Shown: in pieces, positions 52,185 to 61,985 of the stretch
Numbering within the stretch: the stretch's first letter is position 1
Layout: each line of letters starts with the position of its first letter
Source: Lacibacter cauensis
GTDB taxonomy: Bacteria > Bacteroidota > Bacteroidia > Chitinophagales > Chitinophagaceae
DNA: 64,000 bases
Assembly (NCBI RefSeq): GCF_007830055.1
Contig: NZ_VLLE01000002.1
Coordinates: forward strand, 1,003,953-1,067,952
Direction: 5' to 3'
Made by a program: the position numbers and the translations under genes
Notes under the pieces: generated by a model
Seen by the model: only the letters and a program-made list of their open reading frames with translations
The model's database searches: none
Told to the model about the DNA's origin: nothing

Positions 52185-53216
52185 TTACATGCCCATATCC
52201 ATTTTCTTTTGCTTCAGGCTGTTCAACGATGGATCTAATTCAATCGCCTTATCGCAAAGCGCCATGCCTTTATCTTTTTGTCCCATCTTCTGATAAGACA
52301 TACCGATCATATACAACGCTCTTGCATTTTTATTATCGCCTTGTAATACCATATCCCAGTTATCAATCGCATCTTTATAACGGCCACCTTTGTATAACGA
52401 TTCTGCCAATGCATAGCGAACGGTTAAACTGTGCGGACGTTTTTCTAACGACAGCTGCAGGTTTTCTGTTGACTTTGCAAAGTCGCCGAGATTCATGTAA
52501 CAATAAGCTAAGCTCTCGTAATAATCTGCATTTTTTTGCCAGCCTCTTTCTGCAGCCAGTTCAAACATTGCAATGGCATTCTTATCGTCAGGAATAGAAT
52601 AATAAACCATCGCCATTTCGAAAACGTAACGTGCATTTTTCTGATCGGCATTCGCTGCTTTCTGGTAATAAGGAATGGCTTGCTTGTAACGTTCCATTTC
52701 TAAATAGCTGCGGCCAATAGTATAATAAAGCACTGCATTAGCAGTATCTTTTTCCATGGCATACATTAAGCGATTAATTGCCTGCGGATAGTTCTCCAGA
52801 TAATACTGGCACATACCGGCAATGTAATGCATGGGTTTATCCTTGTGCAGCTTCTCCCACTTTTCAGTAAAGTTCAACGCATCCTGGTGACGACCAAGAT
52901 TAAAATAAAGTGTAGCTAATTGTTGAAAAGTTGATTCGTTATTTGGCTCAAGACGATTCCAACGGGTGAATGCATCAACTGCCTGGCGGTAGTTGCGGCT
53001 TTCAATACCATACTCGCCCATTGCTTTTAATGCCTCAACATTGGTGGTATCGTATTTTACTGCCTGCTCAAAAAGATTCAAGGCTAACTGGATACGACGT
53101 TCGTTTTTAGCGGTAATTGCACGCTGTAACACGGCATTTGAACTATCTCTGTTTTGTGCAAAAAGGGAAATACTGCAAAAGAGAAAGATGGTTGTTAGTG
53201 TTAACCAGGTTTTCAT
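52185..53216 (-). CDS. Secreted tetratricopeptide-repeat protein
   Basis: 343 residues with a signal peptide (MKTWLTLTTIFLFCSISLFAQ) and about nine tetratricopeptide repeats filling the rest (RRIQLALNLFEQAVKYDTTN, AINRLMYAMEKDTANAVLYY, AIPYYQKAANADQKNARYVF, and others). It probably lies in the periplasm or at the outer membrane and binds other proteins. It has its own terminator and is separated from glgB by 104 bases. Partner and function are unknown. Confidence 0.86.
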   Translation of the reverse strand: MKTWLTLTTIFLFCSISLFAQNRDSSNAVLQRAITAKNERRIQLALNLFEQAVKYDTTNVEALKAMGEYGIESRNYRQAVDAFTRWNRLEPNNESTFQQLATLYFNLGRHQDALNFTEKWEKLHKDKPMHYIAGMCQYYLENYPQAINRLMYAMEKDTANAVLYYTIGRSYLEMERYKQAIPYYQKAANADQKNARYVFEMAMVYYSIPDDKNAIAMFELAAERGWQKNADYYESLAYCYMNLGDFAKSTENLQLSLEKRPHSLTVRYALAESLYKGGRYKDAIDNWDMVLQGDNKNARALYMIGMSYQKMGQKDKGMALCDKAIELDPSLNSLKQKKMDMGM

Positions 53217-53288
53217 GGATTTACGGTTTTTGGATTTCGTGTAAAATTAGACATAATAAAGGTATTACAAAGCGTAAATCTACTCGCA

Positions 53289-53323
53289 TAAACCCTGCCA
53301 TTTTTCCCATTTTTAAGGGTTTA
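53289..53323 (-). terminator. Weak possible terminator of glgB
   Basis: Eight-base-pair stem TAAACCCT/AGGGTTTA with a long 19-base loop, overlapping the glgB stop codon. There is no good U-tract, so it may instead be chance. Confidence 0.3.
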
Positions 53324-55270
53324 CTTTAAAATAACGGCCCCTAACGATGGCAAATGGATATTGAGCTCGTACCAACCTGCTTGTCCATCTACAACCCTTA
53401 CCTGTATATCCGGGTTATAAGTATCGCCTGTTCCCCAGAATTTAGCATCATTGCTGTTGAAGATTTCCTTCCAGCTTTCTTTCCCTTGTACATGCAGTTT
53501 CCAGTCTTTTCGCACAACCGGGGTCATGTTTAAAACAACCACAATATCCTCTGCAGGATTTTTGCCTTTGCGCCTGTAGGCCATTACCGATTCAGCTCCG
53601 TGATTCAGGTCAACCCATTCAAACCCAAACTGGTTGAACTGGTTTTCGTACAAAGCCGGCTCTGCTTTCAGCAAATTCGCCAGGGCCTTTACACATTCCC
53701 GAACACCTCTGTGCGAATCGTATTGCAATAACTCCCACTGCAACTCGCTCTTATAATTCCACTCGCTGGTGGCTCCAAACTCGTTACCCATGAACAGCAA
53801 TTTGCCGCCCGGATGGGTAAACATATAGCTGTACATTAAACGCAGGTTGGCGAATTTCTGCCACTCATCGCCCGGCATTTTGTACAACATCGGGCTCTTA
53901 CCGTGCACTACTTCATCATGACTGAGAGGTAACATAAAATTCTCGTCATAATAATACATCATACTGAAAGTGAACTGATCTTGCTGATATTGACGATATA
54001 CCGGGTCCTGTTTAAAATACTTGAGCGTATCGTGCATCCAGCCCATCATCCACTTCATACCAAAGCCCAACCCATCTTCAAAAGTGGGCTTGCTTACACC
54101 CGGCCAATCGGTGGCTTCCTCGGCAATGGTTTGCACATCAGGAAAGTCACGGAAGATAGTTTCGTTCAAATCCTTGATGAAAGCGATAGCTTCCAGGTTA
54201 CCATCACCACCATGTTCGTTTGGCTCCCACTGTCCTGCTGTACGGGAATAATTCAACTTCAACATGGATGAAACCGCATCTACACGAATACCATCAATAT
54301 GATATTTGCGGAACCAATGCATGGCACTGCTGATGAGGAATGATTTTACTTCGCCACGTTTATAATTGAAAATATAACTGTTCCAATCGGGATGATAGCC
54401 CTTGCGCATATCAGCATACTCATAGGTATGTGTGCCATCGAACATAAACAGGCCATGTGCATCGTATGGAAAATGCGATGGCACCCAATCGAGAATTACA
54501 CCAATACCTTCTTTGTGAAACGCATCAACCAAGTCCATAAACTCCTGCGGTGTTCCGTAACGGGATGTTGGTGCAAAATAACCAGCCCCCTGGTAACCCC
54601 AGCTGCCATCGAACGGATGTTCCATAATGGGCATTAACTCAACATGCGTAAAGCCCATCTCCTTCACATAACTCACCAGGTGTTCTTTAAAGAAACTGTA
54701 AGTATGATAGGACTCTTCGTTGTATTTATCCGGACGCATCCAGCTGGCCAAATGCACTTCGTACACACTCCACGGTGCATCGAGTTTGTTATGCTCTTTT
54801 CGTTTATCCATCCACGTTGCATCTTTCCAGCTGTAATCGAGTGCCCATGTACGTGAGGCTGTATTGGGACGAACTTCCCAGAAGTTGGCATAAGGATCCC
54901 CCTTATCTAACTTTTGACCTGCATAACCGTGTATGTGATATTTATAGGATGCTCCTTTGGGCAACTCAGGAATAAAGCCTTCCCATATACCCGAATTATC
55001 GAGTCGCACATAAAGTGCATGTATTTGCTTGTCCCAATTGTTGAAGTCACCAAACACGGAAACAAATGTTGCATTGGGAGCCCATACTGCAAAATAGTAT
55101 CCTTTGGTGCCCAGCACTTCCATTTCATGCGAACCAAATAATTCATCGCAACGATAATTCGTACCATTTTGAAAGTTGGCTATATCATCGCCTTCAAAAC
55201 GGGAATAATTCCAAACAGGTTTCGTAGTATCTATAAAGTGATAGTCTTCGTATTTGCCGGCAGTTTGCAT
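53321..55270 (-). CDS. glgB: 1,4-alpha-glucan branching enzyme
   Basis: 649 residues, the branching enzyme of glycogen synthesis, family GH13. An N-terminal carbohydrate-binding domain (CBM48-like, about 25-140) precedes the catalytic barrel. The catalytic aspartate lies in HIDGIRVDAVSSML, the acid/base glutamate in QTIAEEATDWPGV, and the transition-state aspartate in LPLSHDEVVHGKSP. A C-terminal beta domain ends the chain (QAGWYELNIHLPSLG). Length and order fit GlgB. It diverges from the TonB-type receptor gene across 162 bases, with an inverted repeat between. The other glycogen genes (glgC, GH13, MFS) lie 5-8 kb downstream. Confidence 0.94.
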   Translation of the reverse strand: MQTAGKYEDYHFIDTTKPVWNYSRFEGDDIANFQNGTNYRCDELFGSHEMEVLGTKGYYFAVWAPNATFVSVFGDFNNWDKQIHALYVRLDNSGIWEGFIPELPKGASYKYHIHGYAGQKLDKGDPYANFWEVRPNTASRTWALDYSWKDATWMDKRKEHNKLDAPWSVYEVHLASWMRPDKYNEESYHTYSFFKEHLVSYVKEMGFTHVELMPIMEHPFDGSWGYQGAGYFAPTSRYGTPQEFMDLVDAFHKEGIGVILDWVPSHFPYDAHGLFMFDGTHTYEYADMRKGYHPDWNSYIFNYKRGEVKSFLISSAMHWFRKYHIDGIRVDAVSSMLKLNYSRTAGQWEPNEHGGDGNLEAIAFIKDLNETIFRDFPDVQTIAEEATDWPGVSKPTFEDGLGFGMKWMMGWMHDTLKYFKQDPVYRQYQQDQFTFSMMYYYDENFMLPLSHDEVVHGKSPMLYKMPGDEWQKFANLRLMYSYMFTHPGGKLLFMGNEFGATSEWNYKSELQWELLQYDSHRGVRECVKALANLLKAEPALYENQFNQFGFEWVDLNHGAESVMAYRRKGKNPAEDIVVVLNMTPVVRKDWKLHVQGKESWKEIFNSNDAKFWGTGDTYNPDIQVRVVDGQAGWYELNIHLPSLGAVILK

Positions 55271-55297
55271 CTGTTGAGTTTGTTTGGTTCAATCTTA

Positions 55298-55340
55298 AAA
55301 CGGCAACAAATACACATATATAAAAAAACTATTGCCGTTT
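55298..55340. repeat. Inverted repeat between glgB and the TonB-type receptor
   Basis: AAACGGCAA (55298-55306) and TTGCCGTTT (55332-55340): a perfect nine-base inverted repeat with a 25-base AT-rich spacer, in the shared upstream region of two divergent genes. It could be an operator or a loop-forming site. Confidence 0.45.
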
Positions 55341-55432
55341 GTATGGAAATATACCACTTTAACATCTTTCAAGGAAAAACTCTAGGAAAAACATTTTAAT
55401 ATCGCAACCACTTATCATCATCAACTAAAACC

Positions 55433-58207
55433 ATGATGTCACCAAAACAACTACTTCTGCTTATTTGCAGCACCTTCATTGCATTGCAATCCTTTAGTCA
55501 ATCCGGTAAAATTTCTGGCAGCATTACAGACACGAGCTCAGGTAAGAAGCTGAGTATGGCTGTGGTAAGTCTTATCCGCACAAAGGATTCTACCCTTTCC
55601 AAATTTACCCGCACAAACGAACAGGGCAGTTTTGAACTAAGCAATTTAACAGCAGGCTCCTACATTTTTATGGTGAGCTACCCGGGCTATGCTGAATACG
55701 TAGATGAACTTACAATTACTGCGGGGAGTGATGTACAAAAGAACATCACCATTATTCCACGAAGCAAGTTGCTGGAAGAAATCATCATTCAGCAAAAAGT
55801 AGCAGCAATAAGAATCAAAGGCGATACAACAGAATACAAAGCAGATAGTTTTAAAGTGGGGCCTAACGCAAGTGCACAGGAATTGTTGAAACGACTACCA
55901 GGCCTGCAGGTGAATGCTAAGGGAGAAATTACAGCACAGGGACAGAAAGTAGAAAAGATATTGGTTGATGGTGAAGAGTTTTTCAGCGACGATCCTGCTG
56001 TGGTGGCACAAAACCTGCGTGCAGATGTAGTTGATAAAGTACAGGTGTTTGATAAGAAGAGTGAGCAGGCAGAGTTTACCGGTGTTGATGACGGACAGAA
56101 AACCAAAACCATTAACCTGGAGTTGAAAGAAGATAAGAAGAAAGGTTACTTTGGTAAAATTGAAGCAGGAAGCGATTTTGATAAGTACCGCAATGGTAAA
56201 GCAATGATCAACTCCTTTAAGAAAAAACAGAAGATTGCGGCTTACGTTACACACAACAACACAACCTTTGAAGGGTTGAACTGGAACGAGCAACGCAACT
56301 TCGGCAGCAGCAGTAATACCAACATGGAAATAACCGATGATGGGGGCATGATGATGTGGGTTGGAGGTGATGATTTCAGCAGCGGGCAAGGTTTACCTAC
56401 TTCAACTACCGGAGGTATTTCTTACTTAAACAAATGGAACAAAGACAAAAATACATTTAGCGGAAGCTACCAATTTAACGACCAGCAGGTGAAAGGACTT
56501 AACAGCAGCTTTACGAAAACTTTACTGGATAAAGATTCAAGCTTCAGCAACACTACCACTGAATTTTTCAACAGCAGCCGCCGGCGCAGTAAGCTCAATG
56601 CAAACTACGATTGGCAAATTGACTCCAGTGCAACGCTGAAGTTTAAAGCAAGTGGTTCGTTGGTAAACAACAGCAAAATGAGCGAATATACCGGAGAGTC
56701 TTATACAGACGACAATCTGCCGATTAACAATACCAACCGCACCACAACCACTGTTGGTGAAAACAAAGACTTTACTTCGGAATTAAGTTTCCGTAAGCGT
56801 TTAAAAAAGGCAGGACGTACTATCAGCTATACCGGCAACTTCAGTAACAACGCAAGAGTTGGAGAAGGCTTCCTGTTTTCCGAAAATAACTTTTACGACA
56901 AAGCCGGGCAGTTCCTACGCCAACAGGATATCGATCAGAAGAAAACGAACAACGAAAATCAACAAACATTCCAAAACAGCTTGGTGTATACAGAACCACT
57001 GTCGAAAAAATGGAATCTTGAGTTGACATATCGTAATAACTTCAGCCAGAATGACGCAAAACGAAATACACTGGAAAAACCTATAAGCAATGATAAGTAC
57101 ACGGAAATTGTAGATACTTTAAGTAACCATTTTCTGTTTAAAACAACCGATCATACCGGTGGTGTTTCATTTCGCTTTGCAGGTAAAAAAATTACTACTT
57201 CATTTGGTACAGCTCTTGGCCGAACCCAATTTAATCTGGATGAGTTAAACAAAGGCACAAACCGCAACATAGCTTTTATAAACTTGTTGCCCAGAGCCAG
57301 TTTCCGTTTTGCACCAAAAAAGCAACGCAGTTTAACATTGCGTTACAATGGATCAACACAAAATCCTACCCTGCAGCAAATTAATCCTATCATCGACAAT
57401 AACGACCCATTGAATATTACAATTGGAAACGACAAACTCAAACAGGCTTTTCGTCATAATTTTTCGTTTAGCATGAATGATTATAAGATAATTAAGAGTA
57501 AGAACCTGTATGTAGATGCAAGTTTTTCATTTGTAAATAACGCCATCAGCAACGCAAGCGCTATCGATTCAATTGGCCGCCGCATTAATCAAACCATCAA
57601 CGTAAACGGTAACTATAATGGCTATATGTGGGGCAGGTATGGTTTCGAAATTTTCAAGGGAATCAATTTTAACATCAGCACCAACTCTAATATCAGCCGC
57701 TTTGTAAATCGTGTAAACAATCAAACGAATGTCAGCGACAACTATTCAGCCGGTTTTGGTTTCGGCATCAGTCGCTGGAGCGACAAGTGGATCAGCTTCA
57801 GTGTTAATTTGCAGCCTACGTACAATTATTCAAAATCATCGATCAATAAATCCCGTGAAATAAAGTACTGGAGTATGAACACCTACCCTTACGTATCGAT
57901 GCGTTTCAAAAAGCAGAAATTATATTTCGATCTGGAAAGCAATGTTTCGCTCTACCAGAAAACCGAAACATTTGCCAACCAGCGGAACATCTTCTTTGTA
58001 ACAACATCACTGCGCCGCACATTTACAAAGTCAGATGCCTTTGAAGCAAAGATCACTGTTAACGATCTGTTCAATCAAAATCTTGGAGTACAACGTAACA
58101 TCAGCAGTAACTTTATTTCTGAAAACACATTCCAGAACATCCGCCGCTTCTGGCTGCTTACGTTTACCTGGAACTTTACTAAAAACGGTAAACCATCAGA
58201 ATTTTAA
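55433..58207 (+). CDS. TonB-dependent receptor-like outer-membrane protein
   Basis: 924 residues. Signal peptide (about 1-23), carboxypeptidase-like domain (GKISGSITDTSSGKKLSMAV, about 25-105), a plug-like segment (SAQELLKRLPGLQVNAKGEI, KILVDGEEFFSDDP) and a barrel of the OMP_b-brl_3 kind that ends with an aromatic strand (LTFTWNF). It lies 19 bases before the GLPGLI-family gene; this pairing recurs in Bacteroidota, where the smaller protein is thought to act with the receptor. The ligand is unknown. Confidence 0.9.
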   Translation: MMSPKQLLLLICSTFIALQSFSQSGKISGSITDTSSGKKLSMAVVSLIRTKDSTLSKFTRTNEQGSFELSNLTAGSYIFMVSYPGYAEYVDELTITAGSDVQKNITIIPRSKLLEEIIIQQKVAAIRIKGDTTEYKADSFKVGPNASAQELLKRLPGLQVNAKGEITAQGQKVEKILVDGEEFFSDDPAVVAQNLRADVVDKVQVFDKKSEQAEFTGVDDGQKTKTINLELKEDKKKGYFGKIEAGSDFDKYRNGKAMINSFKKKQKIAAYVTHNNTTFEGLNWNEQRNFGSSSNTNMEITDDGGMMMWVGGDDFSSGQGLPTSTTGGISYLNKWNKDKNTFSGSYQFNDQQVKGLNSSFTKTLLDKDSSFSNTTTEFFNSSRRRSKLNANYDWQIDSSATLKFKASGSLVNNSKMSEYTGESYTDDNLPINNTNRTTTTVGENKDFTSELSFRKRLKKAGRTISYTGNFSNNARVGEGFLFSENNFYDKAGQFLRQQDIDQKKTNNENQQTFQNSLVYTEPLSKKWNLELTYRNNFSQNDAKRNTLEKPISNDKYTEIVDTLSNHFLFKTTDHTGGVSFRFAGKKITTSFGTALGRTQFNLDELNKGTNRNIAFINLLPRASFRFAPKKQRSLTLRYNGSTQNPTLQQINPIIDNNDPLNITIGNDKLKQAFRHNFSFSMNDYKIIKSKNLYVDASFSFVNNAISNASAIDSIGRRINQTINVNGNYNGYMWGRYGFEIFKGINFNISTNSNISRFVNRVNNQTNVSDNYSAGFGFGISRWSDKWISFSVNLQPTYNYSKSSINKSREIKYWSMNTYPYVSMRFKKQKLYFDLESNVSLYQKTETFANQRNIFFVTTSLRRTFTKSDAFEAKITVNDLFNQNLGVQRNISSNFISENTFQNIRRFWLLTFTWNFTKNGKPSEF

Positions 58208-58226
58208 ACCCTATTCAAACATATAC

Positions 58227-58967
58227 ATGAAATATCTTTTTTTTATTCTCGCATTCATTAGCTGCAGTATACTGCATGCACAGGTTAAATTTATTGGCAG
58301 CGGACGTATTGAATTTGAAAAACGATCTAACCAGTTTGCTTTTTTTGAAGGAGAAAGTGATGATAATATTTGGGTTGCAGAAATGAAAAAAAACTATCCC
58401 AAGATGGTTAGCGAAACGTATGTAATGGAATTTAACGAAGAGAAAAGCATGTACAAACTCCTGAAAGAAGATCCGGCAGGTAAATATGTTTGGGGACGTA
58501 AGCCAAGTGAAAATGATGTTACAATAAAAGATGTTCGCCTTGGGCAAATTTCGTTGCAACGTGATATTTTTGAACAAACCTATCTTGTAAAAGACAGCAT
58601 CCGCAATTATCAATGGCGCATAACCAACGAAACAAGAACCATTGCCGGTTTTGAATGCCGTAAAGCCGTAACCATCATTTGCGATTCCGTTTATATTGTT
58701 GCGTTCTATACAGATGAAATTACAGTTAGCAGCGGACCTGAAAGTTTTGGCGGCTTGCCCGGCATGATACTGGGCCTTGCAGTACCCCGTTTACAAATGA
58801 CCTGGTTTGCTACAAAAGTTGAATTAAAAGAACCAGCAGCCACAACCCTTGCACCAAAACAAAAAGGAAAAACCGTAACATGGAATACGTATGAAAAAGA
58901 TTTGAGTAAGGCCATGAGCGATTGGGGAAAAGAAGGGGCAAAAATTTTATGGGCAAGTTTGCTATAG
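58227..58967 (+). CDS. GLPGLI family protein
   Basis: 246 residues from the ATG at 58227 (MKYLFFILAFISCSILHAQ, a signal peptide). The family motif appears as GGLPGMILGLAVP near residues 175-187. Other features are beta-rich with conserved Cys/Thr (AGFECRKAVTI) and a C-terminal charged helix. GLPGLI proteins are periplasmic or outer-membrane proteins of unknown activity, usually found beside a TonB-type receptor as here. The frame is open well upstream, but that part overlaps the receptor gene in another frame. Confidence 0.88.
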   Translation: MKYLFFILAFISCSILHAQVKFIGSGRIEFEKRSNQFAFFEGESDDNIWVAEMKKNYPKMVSETYVMEFNEEKSMYKLLKEDPAGKYVWGRKPSENDVTIKDVRLGQISLQRDIFEQTYLVKDSIRNYQWRITNETRTIAGFECRKAVTIICDSVYIVAFYTDEITVSSGPESFGGLPGMILGLAVPRLQMTWFATKVELKEPAATTLAPKQKGKTVTWNTYEKDLSKAMSDWGKEGAKILWASLL

Positions 58968-58984
58968 CCTACAACCACACATAA

Positions 58985-59013
58985 AAAAAGACAGAACCTT
59001 GTTCTGTCTTTTT
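58985..59013. terminator. Bidirectional terminator between the GLPGLI and DUF805 genes
   Basis: Perfect 13-base-pair stem AAAAAGACAGAAC/GTTCTGTCTTTTT with a three-base loop. Both strands end in T-rich runs. Confidence 0.85.
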
Positions 59014-59032
59014 ACTTATACAACAATTCCGT

Positions 59033-59470
59033 TTATTGTCCTGTAAATTCCAGTTCTGGCATACCCGGATTTTTTGGATCCTCACCATAATCATTTACAA
59101 AACGATTCCCATCAGTAAATAACCATACCAGCATAAGGATTGGACCGACGATTGGTATTAAATAGATCAGGATATACCATCCGCTTTTGTTTAAATCGTG
59201 CAAACGACGAACTAAAACTGCAAGGCTTGGAATAAACATTGCCAAGCCAAACAAACCAAACAGCCCCATGCCTAAAATTCCTACTGACTCAGAGTCGTTT
59301 AACAAGCCGCCAATAGAAAAAGCATAAAGAGGAATGTAGATGATAAAATTCACGAGTACAAAATTCCAGTACTCCGCTCTGCGGGCACGGCCACTGAAAT
59401 TGGCGTAGTTTTTAAATACTACTTTTTTCCACCAGTCGAATAAGTTGTAATTAGATTCATGTTTCTCCAT
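59033..59470 (-). CDS. DUF805 membrane protein
   Basis: 145 residues with an N-terminal soluble part ending in FKNYANFSGRARRAEYWNFVL, the usual DUF805 entry motif, then three or four membrane helices (FIIYIPLYAFSIGGLL, LGMGLFGLFGLAMFIPSLAVL, SGWYILIYLIPIVGPILML). It sits in the inner membrane; no biochemical role is known for the family. The last residues are polar and acidic. Confidence 0.88.
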   Translation of the reverse strand: MEKHESNYNLFDWWKKVVFKNYANFSGRARRAEYWNFVLVNFIIYIPLYAFSIGGLLNDSESVGILGMGLFGLFGLAMFIPSLAVLVRRLHDLNKSGWYILIYLIPIVGPILMLVWLFTDGNRFVNDYGEDPKNPGMPELEFTGQ

Positions 59471-59515
59471 GTTGAAGTTGATTTTGGTTAAGGTTTAGTT
59501 TTCAACTAAAATAAT

Positions 59516-60043
59516 CTATTCAAACCTATTCAACAAAGTAATTCCCTGCTCCCATTTACCAAAACCCGCAGCTGCATTAATGTGTCCGGCGTCACCAATA
59601 TCAACCAGTTCGCTTCCCCATTGCTCTGCAAAAAATGCAGCCCGTTGAAAAGATACCCATTCATCATTTCTACTTGCCACAACCACTGTTTTAAATGAAA
59701 ATTTTCGCAGCGGTATCGGTGTAAAGCCTGTTGCAGGAAAGGTATACACCGGACTTTCAATATCGCTGGGCGCTACCAACAAAGCACCTTTAATGGTTTT
59801 ACCAAATTGCACAAACCAATGCGCAATTGCAGTGCAGCCAAGACTATGACCAATGAGTACAACTGTAGCTAAATCGTAACCGTTTAAAGCTGCATCAATT
59901 TTAGCAATCCAATCGCCGCAATCGGGTGCATCCCATTCGGTTTGCTCAATGCGTTTACAGTTGTTGAGCGTTTGTTCGAAGTATGTTTGCCAATGATCGG
60001 GACCAGAGTTGCCGAGACCGGGCACAATAAAATAATGCGTCAT
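59516..60043 (-). CDS. RBBP9/YdeN-like serine hydrolase
   Basis: About 175 residues from the ATG at 60043 (MTHYFIVPGLGNSGPDHWQ); the longer frame begins at a non-ATG codon. It has the small alpha/beta-hydrolase fold of RBBP9/YdeN proteins: PGLGNSGPDHW at the start, nucleophile Ser in VLIGHSLGCTA, catalytic Asp in VASRNDEWVS and His in GDAGHINAAAGFG. The substrate is unknown. It lies 46 bases downstream of the amylase gene in the same direction, so it may be in its transcript. Confidence 0.87.
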   Translation of the reverse strand: MTHYFIVPGLGNSGPDHWQTYFEQTLNNCKRIEQTEWDAPDCGDWIAKIDAALNGYDLATVVLIGHSLGCTAIAHWFVQFGKTIKGALLVAPSDIESPVYTFPATGFTPIPLRKFSFKTVVVASRNDEWVSFQRAAFFAEQWGSELVDIGDAGHINAAAGFGKWEQGITLLNRFE

Positions 60044-60089
60044 AACTACGAAAAGATAATTCAACTGTTCTCCAAAACAGCAGCAAACT

Positions 60090-61946
60090 TTATTTCAACT
60101 CCAACACAAGGTTTGATACAGGCATCAACTGCAATTCTTTTTCCAGCTTGAACTCCACACCCGCTGCTACATCCACAGCCGAACTAAAGCCTTTGATACG
60201 TTCAGTAAAACGAGTGAGATCAATTGTTTTTGGTTCTGCGTTCGTATTCATCACACACATTACCGTTTGCTTCGCATCGTAACGGAAATACACATATACA
60301 CCATCTGCCGGTAAAAACTGCATGAGCTTACCGGTTTTAATAGCCGATGACGTTTTGCGGAAATTAGCCAGACGTTTGATGTAATTAAAAATTTTGTTTT
60401 CTTTTTCTGTGCGTCCTGCAGCTGTAAACTTATTGTCCTTATCTCCTTCCCAGCCACCGGGAAAATCCTGGCGCACATAACCATCATTGGGCGATGTGAA
60501 TCCTGTCATCAGAATTTCATTGCCATAATACATTTGCGGAATACCACGGAAGGTAAGCATCCATGCAAATGCCATTTTATATTTCGAAGTATCTTCTCCC
60601 ACAACAGAATAAAAACGAGGAAGATCATGATTGTCTAAAAAGATCACCTGGCGCATCGGATCTTTGTATACATAATCCTGCGCAGCGGTAGTATAAAGTT
60701 TGTTCACGCCATCTGTCCAGCCAAACTTATCGTTACAGGCAGGCTGAATACCGTAGAACAACAGTTGAAAATCGGTTGTTGCCTGTAGGTTACTCTTATA
60801 AGGAATATTGTATTTGTTCTCGCAAAAGAAACTTTGATTGGGCACACCATGCACCCATGTTTCACCAAAGATGCTGATGCGAGGATACTCATCGTACAAC
60901 GCTTTGTTGCACTTGTTCATAAATACAAGATCGTTGTACGCATACGTATCAATACGCCATCCATCAATGCCAAATTGCTCTACTGTCCATATGGCATGCT
61001 GTATTAAAAAGTTTTGTACAAACGGATTACTTTGATCCCAATCAGGCATCGAAGGTACAAACCAACCATCGCTCATGATCTTTTTATCAATAGCGGCGGC
61101 ATAAGGATCAAACAAAGCCTGGTCTTTATAATTGGTTTGTGTGAACTTTGGCCAGCGATGAAACCAGGTACTGTCGGGCTGATCTTTAAACAAGATATGT
61201 TCGATGCCTACGTGATTATACACTGCATCCTGGATGATCTTGATCCCTTTTGCATGTGCAGCATTGATTAAGTTGCGATAGGCTTCATTACCTCCTAATC
61301 TGCGATCAACTTTGTAATGATTGGTAAATGCATAACCATGTTCCGTACGCTCCGGCATATCGTTTTCAATAATGGGATTCAACCACAATGCAGTTACACC
61401 AAGATCGGTGAAATAATCAAGATGATTTTGTATTCCTTTTAAATCGCCACCATGACGATTGAACACGGTATCTCTGCGTAATGTTTGATCGAGCATGCCC
61501 GGCACACGATCGTTCGATGGATCGCCATTGCTGAAACGGTCGGGCATGATGAGATACATCAGATCGGATGAAGTTGCTCCGTTTGCATAAGCTGTACCAT
61601 TGCCTTTGCGACGGGGCACCAGGTCGAATTCAAAATTCGACTGCTTGCCTGCAGCATTTTTAGAACGGATACCAATCGTGCCGGGCTTGGCAACAGGCGC
61701 AATCGTTATATCAAGAATAACATAGTTCCTGTTGCTGAAACGGTTTACTTTCGTTAATGTAACACCGGGATAACGAATGGAAAAATCGGAATGCTTACCC
61801 ACATCGTTACCACGTATCATCAACTGAATTTTATTGTACTTCATACCCACCCACCAGTTGGAAGGATAGAGTTCGTAACTGTTTTGTGCAAACGAAAAAG
61901 TTACTGCTGTTAACAGTAACTGAAGAAGAAACAATCTTTTCCGCAT
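60090..61946 (-). CDS. GH13 amylase-family enzyme (cyclomaltodextrinase/neopullulanase type)
   Basis: 618 residues, with a signal peptide (MRKRLFLLQLLLTAVTFSFA), so it acts outside the cytoplasm, probably in the periplasm. The N-terminal beta domain (about 25-120) is of the cyclomaltodextrinase kind, followed by the GH13 barrel: nucleophile Asp in FGIDGWRIDTYAYND, acid/base Glu in ISIFGETWVHG and the third Asp in VIFLDNHDLPRFY, and a C-terminal beta domain. It splits alpha-1,4 glucans to maltodextrins. It lies 39 bases downstream of the MFS transporter gene, so released sugars may be taken up by that transporter. Confidence 0.9.
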   Translation of the reverse strand: MRKRLFLLQLLLTAVTFSFAQNSYELYPSNWWVGMKYNKIQLMIRGNDVGKHSDFSIRYPGVTLTKVNRFSNRNYVILDITIAPVAKPGTIGIRSKNAAGKQSNFEFDLVPRRKGNGTAYANGATSSDLMYLIMPDRFSNGDPSNDRVPGMLDQTLRRDTVFNRHGGDLKGIQNHLDYFTDLGVTALWLNPIIENDMPERTEHGYAFTNHYKVDRRLGGNEAYRNLINAAHAKGIKIIQDAVYNHVGIEHILFKDQPDSTWFHRWPKFTQTNYKDQALFDPYAAAIDKKIMSDGWFVPSMPDWDQSNPFVQNFLIQHAIWTVEQFGIDGWRIDTYAYNDLVFMNKCNKALYDEYPRISIFGETWVHGVPNQSFFCENKYNIPYKSNLQATTDFQLLFYGIQPACNDKFGWTDGVNKLYTTAAQDYVYKDPMRQVIFLDNHDLPRFYSVVGEDTSKYKMAFAWMLTFRGIPQMYYGNEILMTGFTSPNDGYVRQDFPGGWEGDKDNKFTAAGRTEKENKIFNYIKRLANFRKTSSAIKTGKLMQFLPADGVYVYFRYDAKQTVMCVMNTNAEPKTIDLTRFTERIKGFSSAVDVAAGVEFKLEKELQLMPVSNLVLELK

Positions 61947-61985
61947 AATTGAAAATCTTAAAGAGTCAACAGAAGAAATTACAAA

